This document shows positions 25,215 through 33,965 of a DNA stretch of 62,650 bases, piece by piece. The notes beneath the pieces were generated by a model, which was not told the origin of the DNA, ran no database searches, and saw only the letters and a list, made by a program, of their open reading frames with translations. This DNA comes from Bacteroidaceae bacterium (GTDB lineage: Bacteria > Bacteroidota > Bacteroidia > Bacteroidales > Bacteroidaceae), in contig CABIXF010000022.1 in NCBI GenBank assembly GCA_902362595.1, positions 1 through 62,650 of the forward strand, read 5' to 3'. The number at the start of each line of letters is the position of its first letter. Positions within the stretch are counted from its first letter, which is position 1. The translations under genes were made by a program, and so were the position numbers.

Positions 25215-26123
25215 AGTTTTGTAAATTTACAATTACAAAGGACGTTACTTTTTATGGAACGAGCAAACTTTTTCGTGCATTTTGTAGGATGGGGAGGGGA
25301 AAAACGAAGGCTTGCTCCGGGGGGGAATCTTGTGCCTTGTAGCGGATTTCTGGGCTGATTCAGAATTGTGCAGTTTGGTTTCTTTTTGCTGCTTTTGTCG
25401 GAACTTGGGTGTCTTTCTGATTCTGCTTTTGTGGGGATTTCCTAGGGGATTGGGAGAGGGAACCCCTTTCAGGAGGCTTTTGGAGGGGGTAGCTGGGGTG
25501 CGAAATGGAGAGGTTTGGGGGAATTTGGAGGCAGGGGCTTCTCGTTCTTAGGGATTTTGGGGCGTTTTTGGAGGCAGGATGGGGAATTATCGGGAGATTT
25601 TGGGGCAGAAAACGGGCTTGCGTTTGTGGTCAAACGTCCTTGTGTTTTAGATGAAACGCCGAAGCGTTTGGGAGCGAACTCTTCGGCGTTTGGGGTGAAA
25701 TGCACTTGCGTTTGAGGGGGAACGTCCTTGCGTTTTGGGGTGTATGGGTTTTGAGAGGGATTAGGGAGGTTGTTTGTTGGATTTGGATGGCTGTTTGGGT
25801 GGGTGTATTTTCTAGTTGGTGGAGTTTGATGGATTGTTTTGGATTGCCTTTTTGAGGGGGTTGCTTTGTACTTTTGTGAGCGGTGGTGTTGGAATTGCTT
25901 TTTTGCTTGCTTTTAGTGTGGGTGTTTGTGTGATTGTGTTTCTTTTTGGTATTTGATAAGCGGTTCTGCTTGTGGATTTTGAGTGGATGGGCGGCGGGGC
26001 GAGAAAATAAAGTGGTTTGGGAGAGGGAGTGGGGGAGGTGACATTTTGGTAGGAGTGGCATCTTGGTGGATGGGGAAAGATATGACGAAGATTTTCTATG
26101 GAAATATTGCTGGGTACATAAAA
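25215..26123. other. Non-coding block with extreme G/T skew
   Basis: For about 850 bp after the kinase start the + strand is almost free of C and consists of G- and T-rich words. A G-run cluster at about 26018-26037 (GGGAGAGGGAGTGGGGGAGG) could favour a G-quadruplex. The long minus-strand frame here is low-complexity (Lys, Asn, Thr, His, Pro) and is judged not to be a gene. The block contains the second 22-bp palindromic array and ends at the terminator of the methyltransferase gene. Confidence 0.6.
25610..25735. repeat. Six-unit palindromic repeat array, 22-bp period (array 2)
   Basis: Units of the AAACG-N6-CGTTT type start at 25610, 25632, 25654, 25676, 25698 and 25720, an exact 22-bp period. 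N6 values are GGCTTG, TCCTTG, CCGAAG, CTTCGG, CACTTG and TCCTTG. Units 2, 4, 5 and 6 have one or two changes in an arm (for example GAACT for AAACG in unit 4). The phase is kept even where an arm has decayed. It is the same design as the array at 11257-11381. Confidence 0.85.
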
Positions 26124-26163
26124 AATCCTCATCGGCATGCTTTCTGATATGCAGATGAGGATT
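26124..26163 (-). terminator. Terminator of the restriction-modification pair
   Basis: AATCCTCATC (26124-26133) pairs with GATGAGGATT (26154-26163), with inner GCAT/ATGC pairing. On the minus strand the stem is followed by TTTTT. It lies 16 bp after the methyltransferase stop. Confidence 0.8.
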
Positions 26164-26179
26164 GAATTTTTTGTTTGAA

Positions 26180-27913
26180 TCAGTTATCCTTGTCGATAAT
26201 CCGGCCAAGGAATGTATCCGTATATGTGTGATTAATGTTTAGGCGAATAGGATGATAGTCGGGTAGACTTTCTAAAAATTCCAGTTCGAAGACTAGTCTT
26301 GGATCTTTGTCGTTGCTTTCAGGGTGGATTTCTGCTTTGGTTCCAATTCTTGCAATGCGAATCAGATACAAGTCTTTCACCCCTTTCCCTTTTATGTAAG
26401 GCATGAAATAGTACAACTTGTTCAATGCAATGGTAGAAGGGAATGATTTCGTCTTGCCGGTATAATATATTTTAGTCGGTTCTTCATTCAAGAAATAATC
26501 TTGATTATCTTCCTTGACAAATCCTATCAACAAGCGTTTGTTTTTGTCGAGTACATAATTCTTCTTGGGCTTGTTGAATATCAACTGTTCTTTCTCAGAA
26601 GCAAACAGGTCTAAATCCAATGTCGGGCGTGATTCGCGTAAAGTATGTATCGGTCGTGAGGATACAGGTGCTTCATCATACATGAAACGGTATAAACTCT
26701 TCCCAATCAGTTCGACGATTCCGCAAACCAATGCATTTCCCATGAGGAAGGCCCTGCGTCCGTCTGATACTTCCGGATGATAAGTGTGATTGTCCGGAAA
26801 CATGTTGAGCCGTTCTAATTCTATGGGAATCAGTCGGCGGTATCTTCCGGAGGGGGTCAGCACCACATGTTTGAAACGTGAAGGAGCGTTTCCGCCCTCT
26901 CCTGTTATCATGGTTCTTGAAGGTTTGTCAAGTGGGTCAGGAAAAGCCATTCCACCCTCTGAGAAAGTATATTTAAATCCTTCTTTAGAAACACGGTCTA
27001 TTTTTTTTGCTCCTTTCTCATAAATCCATCTAGGCAAATCTTTTTCAGAAATGAAGAAATCCTCTGGAATAAAGCTTTCGTTCACAAGAATATCACCTAG
27101 GGTTTGGTTCGTTCCTGTATAAACAGGTGAGGCATCCACAGAAAAAACCTGACGATGCGCCATCATGCCTGCGTTTCCAAACGGGCTTGCCTTTCCTTCT
27201 TTGTTGAAGTTATCTGAAACTTCTTTTATGGAACCTTCTATTTCAAAATCCGAGATTCCCGACTTTTGTTCAAATGGGAAAGCCTGTGCCATTACTCCGT
27301 CGTACAGAACCCAGTCTTTCATTTTTTGGATGCGGTTGGCTATTGGAGAATTCTCAAGATAGCCTACAATGTAGGTTCTTCTTCTTCTTTGTGGCATCCC
27401 GTAGTCGGCGGCATTTATGACTCGCCATTCTACAATATAGCCTAAGTCGGCTAATGAGGCTAGAATAATGGCAAAGTCGCGTCCACGCTGGGAGGCTGGA
27501 GAGTTCAATAGGCGGTCAACGTTCTCAAAAAATATATAATTGGGTTTTGCATCGCCCTTTTCTTGCAAGATGCGGTAGATTTGCCACCATAGCACTCCCT
27601 TTTTACCTTCAATACCTCCCGAGCGGCTGAGTGAAGCAGCCACAGAGTAGTCTTGACAAGGAAATCCACCGACCAGCAGGTCATGGTCTGGAATTTCAGC
27701 TGTTTTTACAAGATTAATGTCCTGGTTTGAATGTCCTTTTTTCCCAAACCGGGCCTGATATACTAAAGAGGCATCTTGATGTTTGGTAGAAGGTTCCCAT
27801 TGGTTGTTCCAGATTGTTTCGTAAGCGTCGGACGCTCCTTCCAGGCCGATACGGAATCCACCTACACCAGCGAATAGTTCTACTACACGAATTATATGAT
27901 TATTTTGAGCCAT
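26180..27913 (-). CDS. DNA (cytosine-5) methyltransferase
   Basis: The 577-residue protein has the C5-methylase motifs in order: I (VVELFAGVGGFRIGLEG), IV with the catalytic Cys (LLVGGFPCQDYSVAASLS), VI (IFFENVDRLL), VIII (MPQRRRRTYIVGYL), then a target-recognition region and motif X-like LMGNALVCGIVELIGKSLYR. An extra C-terminal segment of about 170 residues (FNKPKKNYVLDKNKRLLIGF onward) is not part of the common core. It overlaps the endonuclease gene by 14 bp. The target is inferred as GATC from the Sau3AI-like partner. The gene is more AT-rich than the flanking core genes. Confidence 0.93.
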   Translation of the reverse strand: MAQNNHIIRVVELFAGVGGFRIGLEGASDAYETIWNNQWEPSTKHQDASLVYQARFGKKGHSNQDINLVKTAEIPDHDLLVGGFPCQDYSVAASLSRSGGIEGKKGVLWWQIYRILQEKGDAKPNYIFFENVDRLLNSPASQRGRDFAIILASLADLGYIVEWRVINAADYGMPQRRRRTYIVGYLENSPIANRIQKMKDWVLYDGVMAQAFPFEQKSGISDFEIEGSIKEVSDNFNKEGKASPFGNAGMMAHRQVFSVDASPVYTGTNQTLGDILVNESFIPEDFFISEKDLPRWIYEKGAKKIDRVSKEGFKYTFSEGGMAFPDPLDKPSRTMITGEGGNAPSRFKHVVLTPSGRYRRLIPIELERLNMFPDNHTYHPEVSDGRRAFLMGNALVCGIVELIGKSLYRFMYDEAPVSSRPIHTLRESRPTLDLDLFASEKEQLIFNKPKKNYVLDKNKRLLIGFVKEDNQDYFLNEEPTKIYYTGKTKSFPSTIALNKLYYFMPYIKGKGVKDLYLIRIARIGTKAEIHPESNDKDPRLVFELEFLESLPDYHPIRLNINHTYTDTFLGRIIDKDN

Positions 27914-29318
27914 TGTTGTTTACTATTTGTTTTACGTAATCATTATTAAACCAGTAACAGAACTTTTTAGCCCACTTTCCGCTGGGAGTTGGAGCTAAAT
28001 CTGTTGATCTTTGAGCTTTTGGACGTACATGGAATTTTTTCTTGTCCTGTCCTTTCCACCAATATTCCTCAGAAATATGGTCTTCCAATATGTTCTTTTT
28101 TATGTGCATCCAATATGTCTCTGCCCATTCCAGGTCCTCTGGAGGCATTGTCCAGAAGAATACATTGTCTAGTATATAATCTCCTTTATTAGCTGTCTGT
28201 TCTTTAAATATTACAAACATGAAACGGCTTGAAAACAATTCATACAGCCGGGATTCATACCAGTTGTCACATTCCGCGACTTCTATGTAGTCAATGTTTT
28301 CAAAAGACATCGCTTCCTTTATATTCCCGTTATGTTGGACACGTATTGTTTTCATTGTTAATCCGGCCTTCATGAACTCTTCGGAACGGTTGACATTGGC
28401 ACATTTCCCGGTTGCGGCGATAGCATTGGCTATTATCGCAAATTTGTTTTTGGGATTATTGGAAATGTCTATCTTTTTTCCTTTGGCGATTACCTGGTAG
28501 TTTTTGCCAAGGTAAGGTTTGAACCGGTTTAATATGATTTCTTCAAAATTATGTTTGTCAAGTTCCCTTTCTGAAACAATTTGTCCGGCAGGAAACTTGA
28601 AATTGGAAACCGCCTTTTTACCGCTATCCGTTACATATTGCAGGATAGTCCGCATATAAGACATCTTCAAGCTGAAAGCCCTGCGGGGTGCTCCTTCTTC
28701 TGAAAAAGGCTGTTTCATCAGGCTGTCGCCTTTTTGGCCTTTCCGGCATGCACCGAGGTACATAGTGTCTCCTTCTGACAGTAAATGGGCTTTGCCACAT
28801 TTGATTTTTTCCAGTATGGTCTCGTAGTCATGCTTGATGATAAGCAAGTCTTTCTCAGGAAGCTTCCAAAGAACGGAGAAAATAAATTTCAGATTGAGGT
28901 TGTCACAATTTTTCTTGTATAAATAAAAGAGCAGCAACATCAACTGACACTTCAGATAAAAGTGTGATTGTTCAAAATCTTCCTTAACGACCTCGCAGTA
29001 ATTTATCATATTACACACCAAGCGTTCCTTGATGAGGTAAGTGTCGTTTTTACCCAATTTGAGGGGAGTACATTTTAATTCCATACCGGCAGACGAGAAA
29101 TCTGCTTCCGGATTATTGTTGGTTTCCAGAAGAAAATAAAGGTTCTCCACCATCTGGCCGATGCTGCCTTTTCCTTTCTTTGGTGAATAGTTCTCTTTGA
29201 TGAATTCGCGCAAACTTCTGCCTAGCAATCCTTTGCTGTATTCAAATATACTGATGGCGGAAGTCTTGTCGTATGATAAGTTATTTATAGGGTTTGCTAT
29301 TTTATTTGTTTGGTCCAT
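27900..29318 (-). CDS. Sau3AI/MutH-type restriction endonuclease
   Basis: The ATG at 29318 (MDQTNKIANPINNLSYDKTS) gives 472 residues, close to Sau3AI. The MutH-like D-x6-E-x-K catalytic motif is present: D73, E80 and K82 in EADFSSAGMELKCTPLK. A second, MutH-like domain without that motif occupies the C-terminal half (PFSEEGAPRRAFSLKMSYMR), as in Sau3AI, where it acts as an allosteric DNA-binding domain. Sau3AI cuts before GATC and is blocked by m5C; the same is inferred here. It is the first gene of the R-M operon and overlaps the methyltransferase by 14 bp. Confidence 0.9.
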   Translation of the reverse strand: MDQTNKIANPINNLSYDKTSAISIFEYSKGLLGRSLREFIKENYSPKKGKGSIGQMVENLYFLLETNNNPEADFSSAGMELKCTPLKLGKNDTYLIKERLVCNMINYCEVVKEDFEQSHFYLKCQLMLLLFYLYKKNCDNLNLKFIFSVLWKLPEKDLLIIKHDYETILEKIKCGKAHLLSEGDTMYLGACRKGQKGDSLMKQPFSEEGAPRRAFSLKMSYMRTILQYVTDSGKKAVSNFKFPAGQIVSERELDKHNFEEIILNRFKPYLGKNYQVIAKGKKIDISNNPKNKFAIIANAIAATGKCANVNRSEEFMKAGLTMKTIRVQHNGNIKEAMSFENIDYIEVAECDNWYESRLYELFSSRFMFVIFKEQTANKGDYILDNVFFWTMPPEDLEWAETYWMHIKKNILEDHISEEYWWKGQDKKKFHVRPKAQRSTDLAPTPSGKWAKKFCYWFNNDYVKQIVNNNGSK

Positions 29319-29731
29319 TTTGGGTCTTTTATTTGATATATTTCTCCGAATACTTTCATGTATGGAGAATATTATTTTAATTGTTTTTTGCTTCAGCCTC
29401 TTTATCAACTGTTTAAGGCTCTGATTCGTTCTTAATTAAAATTCAATTAATATCTTCCGTCTTCATATTGGTGTGCAAAATAAATAAAATGGGGGCAAAT
29501 AAAAGAGGAATTTCTTAAGTTTGTTTCTGAAGAATTCTGAATTTGATCAGACGGTTTTGTCTGGTAATGTTAGATAAATATAGCATTGTTTATACGCTAG
29601 AACCTGTGGCAGATTAGTTTAGGAGTATAAATTTTTAAGAAATCGATTCTTTGTATGCTAAATCTCTGTATCTTTATCCTGAATTTAGATAGTATGGCTA
29701 CGACGTTTTAATTTGAAGACAAGATTGGCGT
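29319..29731. other. AT-rich intergenic region between the endonuclease and vsr
   Basis: No gene is seen in these 413 bp, which separate the divergent endonuclease and vsr genes. A TATCTTTA sequence at about 29669-29676 could be a -7 for vsr. No controller-protein gene and no clear operator was found. Confidence 0.4.
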
Positions 29732-30241
29732 ATGGACAAACTGACGAAGGAACAACGGCACCGTTGCATGTCGGCGATACGTGGCAAGAACACGAAACCT
29801 GAGATAGTGGTGCGTAAGTTCTTGTTTGGACGGGGTTTCCGTTACCGGCTGAACCATCCGCGTCTGCCTGGACATCCGGATATTGTGCTTCGTAAGTATC
29901 GTACGGTCATTTTTGTCAACGGCTGCTTCTGGCATGGACATGATAATTGCAAATATTATCGCCTACCTAAAACGAATGTGGATTTCTGGCGGAAGAAAGT
30001 GGAACGGAACAAGAAACGTGATGTGGAGGAACAGCGTCAACTTGCTGCAATTGGATGGCATTGCATAACCATATGGGAGTGTCAATTAAAACCGAAGGTT
30101 TGTGCGCAGACACTTGAATCATTGGCTTTTACATTAAATCATATTTTTCTGGAAGACCGCAAAATCAAAACTTATAACACATCGGAAGATGAGGATACGC
30201 TGATGGCTGCTGAACCTGAGATGGAATATACGAATGGTTGA
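29732..30241 (+). CDS. vsr: Very short patch repair endonuclease Vsr
   Basis: A 169-residue Vsr: DKLTKEQRHRCMSAIRGKNT, PEIVVRKFLFGRGFRYRLNH, LPGHPDIVLRKYRTVIFVNG (catalytic Asp in PDIV), CFWHGHDNCKYYRLPKTNVD (His and zinc-binding residues), FWRKKVERNKKRD. It nicks next to T:G mismatches produced by deamination of 5-methylcytosine, here presumably at sites of the adjacent methyltransferase. The last 25 residues (TYNTSEDEDTLMAAEPEMEY) are an acidic tail outside the family core. It is divergent from the R-M operon. Confidence 0.95.
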   Translation: MDKLTKEQRHRCMSAIRGKNTKPEIVVRKFLFGRGFRYRLNHPRLPGHPDIVLRKYRTVIFVNGCFWHGHDNCKYYRLPKTNVDFWRKKVERNKKRDVEEQRQLAAIGWHCITIWECQLKPKVCAQTLESLAFTLNHIFLEDRKIKTYNTSEDEDTLMAAEPEMEYTNG

Positions 30242-30376
30242 GATTGTCTTTCAAGAATAAGAGTTCTGTTTATCAGTTTGAAAGAGATAATAGGTTTCGA
30301 TGTAGAATCTTGTATGAAGGAACATCCAGAATCTGTTGCAATTAATAAGATAAGCTGTTGATTTACATAAAGAACG

Positions 30377-30401
30377 AACTATTCGAATTTCTCGAATAGT
30401 T
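30377..30401. repeat. Perfect 10-bp inverted repeat downstream of vsr
   Basis: AACTATTCGA (30377-30386) and TCGAATAGTT (30392-30401) surround a 5-nt loop. It is 136 bp after the vsr stop with only a short A/T run after it, so it is a weak terminator or a leftover operator. The rest of 30242-30540 holds no intact gene. Confidence 0.5.
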
Positions 30402-30542
30402 TAAAATCAGAACAAGAGCAGAGCGGAAACTCATCGTCAAGATGTGAAAAAAGGGGGCATTCGAAAGCAATCTTTTATGATTTGTATGTGAGGAAAAAAG
30501 TGGGGCTATGTTTGAACATTTTCCTGTAGAGAACATGGCCTA

Positions 30543-30665
30543 TGTCAGGCTTATTATGATGCCATTATTGAAAGTTCAGGAATTGCTGATAGTGGCCATT
30601 TTATCGACTTTATGCTGGATGAGATTTTGAGTGCATTGAATATTGCATATTGCTTACTAATTTAG
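30543..30665 (+). pseudogene. Remnant of a Fic-family gene (C-terminal part)
   Basis: One frame reads CQAYYDAIIESSGIADSGHF then IDFMLDEILSALN before a stop. This matches the segment after the catalytic loop of Fic AMP-transferases (YYxAL...S...DSTPFIEFML..I). No HPFxxGNGR catalytic motif or N-terminal region remains upstream in any frame. It is a decayed fragment. Confidence 0.55.
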
Positions 30666-30731
30666 TAATGGAAGATGGTTTATGCCACATTTTAGTAGGA
30701 AGTGTAAGAAAAATGTATCTATACAATTTGC

Positions 30732-30739
30732 TATATTTG
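30732..30739 (+). promoter_or_regulatory. -7 element for the lipoprotein gene
   Basis: TATATTTG, a perfect TAnnTTTG, 81 bp before the ATG at 30821. No good -33 box. Confidence 0.4.
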
Positions 30740-30820
30740 CATATACTACTAAAAACGTTTCTGTTGCAAGTTACAACGAAACGTAATTAAGATTTCAATT
30801 TATTGTAAAAAAGATAGAGT

Positions 30821-31759
30821 ATGAAAAGATTTTCATTTGAACGGCTGTTATTTACTACATTAATTGCCTTATCGTTTGGATTTGTGTATACATCCTGTAC
30901 ATCGGATGATGAATCGTCAAAAGAAGAAGAGTCCGGGTTGCAAGTATCACAGGTGGTAGGTTGCTGGAAGGTGGCAGTATCAGATACAGTAACCGATTAT
31001 TGGCAGTTCTCAACCGCTGTCGAATCGGATGCGGAAACCCAGTCACGTTTGGTTTCCATTGATACGCCAAGTGGAACTTATATCAATACAAGGGTTACGG
31101 AAAACGCACAAAATCATACTCGGGTGATGAAACTTCTTTCCTACGGGTCTTATGTGGTCAACTCGCTTAGACATGAGATTCTGATGACTCAGGGTAGTCT
31201 TTCTGATTATTCTACCAATTTCAAGGTGACTCTTATTGATGATAAAATGACTTTGGATTCCATAGGCTCGCAAGCACCACTGGTTCTAGTCAATGTGAAC
31301 AGAATTGACAGCAATGATGATTCGGATTACGCAAAGTCTTTTTCGACAAAGACTTATTTTTCGTTCGGAGGGTATAAGTTTTCAATAAACAATGGTTGGT
31401 GTACTTTTATGGAGCATCCTCTTTTCAGAGGCCGTGAATCGGAATTGCTTTATTATGATATTGAGGCAGGACAAACCCAAGGAAGTAAAAATGTAGGTAA
31501 AGTATCTTTTGAGCATATAGGTAAAGATATGGGTAAAATAGTGATTCAAACTTCTGAAGCCATCAATGATCAAAGCTATTATTTTGACCAAGTGAGAATA
31601 GAAATAAAGCTTCAATTTTGGGGAAATGGCTATGGGGTGATAAAAGGTGGACATATTAGCCGTAGTGGCAAATATTATAATGGTTTCGATACGAGTGAAT
31701 GTATTGTGGAAGAGGATATGTCTGCTGATTATGGCTTGTTTGGAACATTTCCTTACTAA
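30821..31759 (+). CDS. Hypothetical lipoprotein
   Basis: A 312-residue protein with signal peptide and lipobox (ALSFGFVYTSC, Cys about 26), then an acidic linker (TSDDESSKEEESG) typical of Bacteroidales surface-exposed lipoproteins. The stretch VVGCWKVAVSDTVTDYWQFS resembles the start of lipocalin-like domains, and the rest is beta-rich. No family is certain. A terminator follows 60 bp after the stop, so it is probably a single-gene unit in the AT-rich island. Confidence 0.72.
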   Translation: MKRFSFERLLFTTLIALSFGFVYTSCTSDDESSKEEESGLQVSQVVGCWKVAVSDTVTDYWQFSTAVESDAETQSRLVSIDTPSGTYINTRVTENAQNHTRVMKLLSYGSYVVNSLRHEILMTQGSLSDYSTNFKVTLIDDKMTLDSIGSQAPLVLVNVNRIDSNDDSDYAKSFSTKTYFSFGGYKFSINNGWCTFMEHPLFRGRESELLYYDIEAGQTQGSKNVGKVSFEHIGKDMGKIVIQTSEAINDQSYYFDQVRIEIKLQFWGNGYGVIKGGHISRSGKYYNGFDTSECIVEEDMSADYGLFGTFPY

Positions 31760-31819
31760 GATCTTATAGTAGTTTTATCCGCAGTGGTATTGATTGTACT
31801 TTGTGGATTCAAGGAAAAG

Positions 31820-31849
31820 AGGCAGTTCAAGCGTGATCTGCCTTTTTTC
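31820..31849 (+). terminator. Terminator after the lipoprotein gene
   Basis: AGGCAG (31820-31825) pairs with CTGCCT (31838-31843), followed by TTTTT. Confidence 0.65.
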
Positions 31850-32441
31850 TATTAAAATAGGAATAAATGTCTTGTCACACATCTTCTTACTCTCTTATTT
31901 TCCCTTTGCAGTTTTAAAGAATCATCAGAAAAAAGGTACAGACTCTTTTAGATGGAAAGAATTTTTTAAGTTTCATTGATGATTAGATGGATTTTTTCTA
32001 CTTTTACAGAAAGATTATGGAATCGGCCTCTGAGTCGGTCACATGTCAGATTTAGAGACAAATAATCATAATCCAAAGACATAGGAAGGCATAGGCCTGG
32101 ACACGTATGTCAGTAGCCATAAAATCATTATGGTATAAAAATGGATGCATTGTCTAATGCATATTCCCAGCGAGGCAGGATGAAGCCTCTATGCTATGGA
32201 TTTATCTCTATAGCCCTCTCCGAAGTTAATTATTTGAATGTAGGGGTGTCCCCCAGATGTGTGCTCATCAGAGGGTCTCAAATGGAAAATACCTGTGGCT
32301 TGTTCTTTGAACCTGTATCATCCAAGTGATTGGACACTTGGCTTGTACCGATGTGCATAGGATAAGACGTGTGAAAAACATGCTGAGATTCTAGTTGTAG
32401 TCATCAGAAAATTAGAATATATAATCTCAAAAATACATTTT
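31850..32441. other. AT-rich intergenic region without a recognisable gene
   Basis: Short frames occur but none has a start, composition or similarity that supports a gene. A small hairpin is present: CCAAGTG (32322-32328) with CACTTGG (32335-32341), 6-nt loop. Possibly decayed sequence of the accessory island. Confidence 0.4.
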
Positions 32442-33098
32442 ATGTGGAGAATCATTTTTATTTTATTATGGGCGTCTTTAAGTCTTGCGTCTTGTGACAA
32501 TAAAAGGACCTGTCCTCTCTGTCAAGGAGAAGGAGAAATCCTTGTAGAAGGAATTATGCGGGAATGCATTGTCTGTAAGGGAGAAAAGAAAGTCGATGAG
32601 GATACATACAAGAATTTCTTCAAGGCACTGGAGCGTATGCATTCCGGCGGTAGCATGTCAGAGCCTGCATACGGGAATGGGGCCCAGGACATGGTGGATT
32701 GTCCCATGTGTTCGGGTACTGGGATTTTCTCATTTTATGGTGAGTCGCACCCCTGTAACGAATGTCGGCAGACTGGCAAGGTGACTCCACAGCGAGCTGC
32801 TCAATTGCGTCAGACTTTGCGGCAGGTGGACCAAATGACGGGTGGAGGCGGATATGATGACACAAGTATTCAGTACGGCAGTTCGTCGGGTAATGGTTCC
32901 GGTCGCGGATCTTACGATAGTGGAAGCGGGAATGAGTGCCGCTCTTGTGGTGGAACCGGCGACTGTACGTATTGTAACGGGGTGAAGGTTGTACCGTATG
33001 ATGGAGAGTACGCTGAAGAAGGAGGATTCATGAAGTGTCCGGTGTGTAAGGGGAGCGGAAAGTGTGGCGTTTGCCATGGATACGGAAAAATCCGATAG
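32442..33098 (+). CDS. Lipoprotein with eight DnaJ-like CxxC zinc-knuckle motifs
   Basis: A 218-residue protein with lipobox (LLWASLSLASC, Cys 18). Eight CxxC motifs follow: CPLCQGEG, CIVCKGEK, CPMCSGTG, CNECRQTG, CRSCGGTG, CTYCNGVK, CPVCKGSG and CGVCHGYG. Several fit the CxxCxGxG repeat of DnaJ, which has four; eight could form four zinc sites. A Gly/Ser-rich, low-complexity linker (TGGGGYDDTSIQYGSSSGNG) separates the first and second sets of four. There is no J domain. The signal implies an envelope location, where a chaperone-like or scaffold role is possible. A 178-residue hypothetical gene follows 34 bp downstream. Confidence 0.8.
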   Translation: MWRIIFILLWASLSLASCDNKRTCPLCQGEGEILVEGIMRECIVCKGEKKVDEDTYKNFFKALERMHSGGSMSEPAYGNGAQDMVDCPMCSGTGIFSFYGESHPCNECRQTGKVTPQRAAQLRQTLRQVDQMTGGGGYDDTSIQYGSSSGNGSGRGSYDSGSGNECRSCGGTGDCTYCNGVKVVPYDGEYAEEGGFMKCPVCKGSGKCGVCHGYGKIR

Positions 33099-33132
33099 TT
33101 ACTTTAGTTGTATAATCATAAGGGAATGAGAT

Positions 33133-33669
33133 ATGGGACAGAATGAAATAAAGTTTACCCTGGTCGATACTAAAAAAGTGTGTGTATCAGGATTTCCCGA
33201 GTTGGAAGGAAGGGAAGGCTGCTATTTAGGGGAAGGTATGGCTATGTTCTGGGGAAAAGAATGGCGAAATTATGAGTTGTTTGTAGCCAACACCCACACT
33301 TGCAAAATCCGGAAATTGTCAACGGAAGGGGGAACCATGCTGGTGGACGACAGGGAGATTGACTTGGACCTGATAGCGAAGAAGTGCCCTCATGGGTATC
33401 GCAACGCCAAAGATAAGGTCCTGAAGTATGGGGGAGTGAACCGATACGGTGGCTTTGAAAAGGGGGTATGTGCCATTTCATGGATGTTGTATCCGGAGGG
33501 AAGATACTTTGCGGATTCAGACGGATTTGGGGGAGAAGACAATGAGGAGGAATGTGTGTATGCCATAATGGATACCCATCTTGATTTTATCGTACCTTTT
33601 CGTCCGGTAGACAATATAGAGAAGCTCCTGGAAGAGGTGAGAGCACACACTTGTGGATCAGAACTGTAG
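33133..33669 (+). CDS. Hypothetical protein
   Basis: A 178-residue, apparently cytoplasmic protein (no signal peptide or helix) with several cysteines (CVSGFPELEGREGCYLG, KKCPHGYRNA, HTCGSEL). It follows the CxxC-rich lipoprotein by 34 bp and is probably co-transcribed. No family recognised. Confidence 0.65.
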   Translation: MGQNEIKFTLVDTKKVCVSGFPELEGREGCYLGEGMAMFWGKEWRNYELFVANTHTCKIRKLSTEGGTMLVDDREIDLDLIAKKCPHGYRNAKDKVLKYGGVNRYGGFEKGVCAISWMLYPEGRYFADSDGFGGEDNEEECVYAIMDTHLDFIVPFRPVDNIEKLLEEVRAHTCGSEL

Positions 33670-33965
33670 CGCGCTGTTGCATCCTGAACCATACTTCAGG
33701 GAGGAGAGGGATGCTGCTGTGGGGAGATGGTTCTGATAAAGGGATTGGGAGGAGCTGTTCGGTTATTAGGATGGAAGGGAGATGATCATGTGACAAAAAG
33801 AAGGCCTGATTTTGATAGATTTTGTGACATTTATTTATACATTTGTAAAAAATGTTTTATTCTCGTATTTAAAAGCTTGAGAGGACAGACAGAAGCTGTA
33901 CTATGGAAAGGACCTTTTACAAGGTAGGGAGAATGAAAGGGTGTAAATGATGAGAAGCACAATCT
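33670..33965. other. Intergenic region before the exonuclease-helicase gene
   Basis: About 296 bp. A 66-codon frame at 33727-33927 has no support and is not called. No terminator or clear promoter was seen; the AT-rich stretch at about 33820-33870 may hold the start region for the next gene. Confidence 0.35.

Noticed and set aside
25630..26208. Minus-strand open frame of 192 codons in the G/T-skewed block
   Set aside because: The translation is low-complexity (Lys, Thr, Asn, His, Pro), runs through the palindromic array and the terminator, and overlaps the methyltransferase end. It follows from the skewed composition.
32141..32329. 62-codon frame in the 31850-32441 gap
   Set aside because: No promoter, no domain, unusual composition; no support beyond openness.
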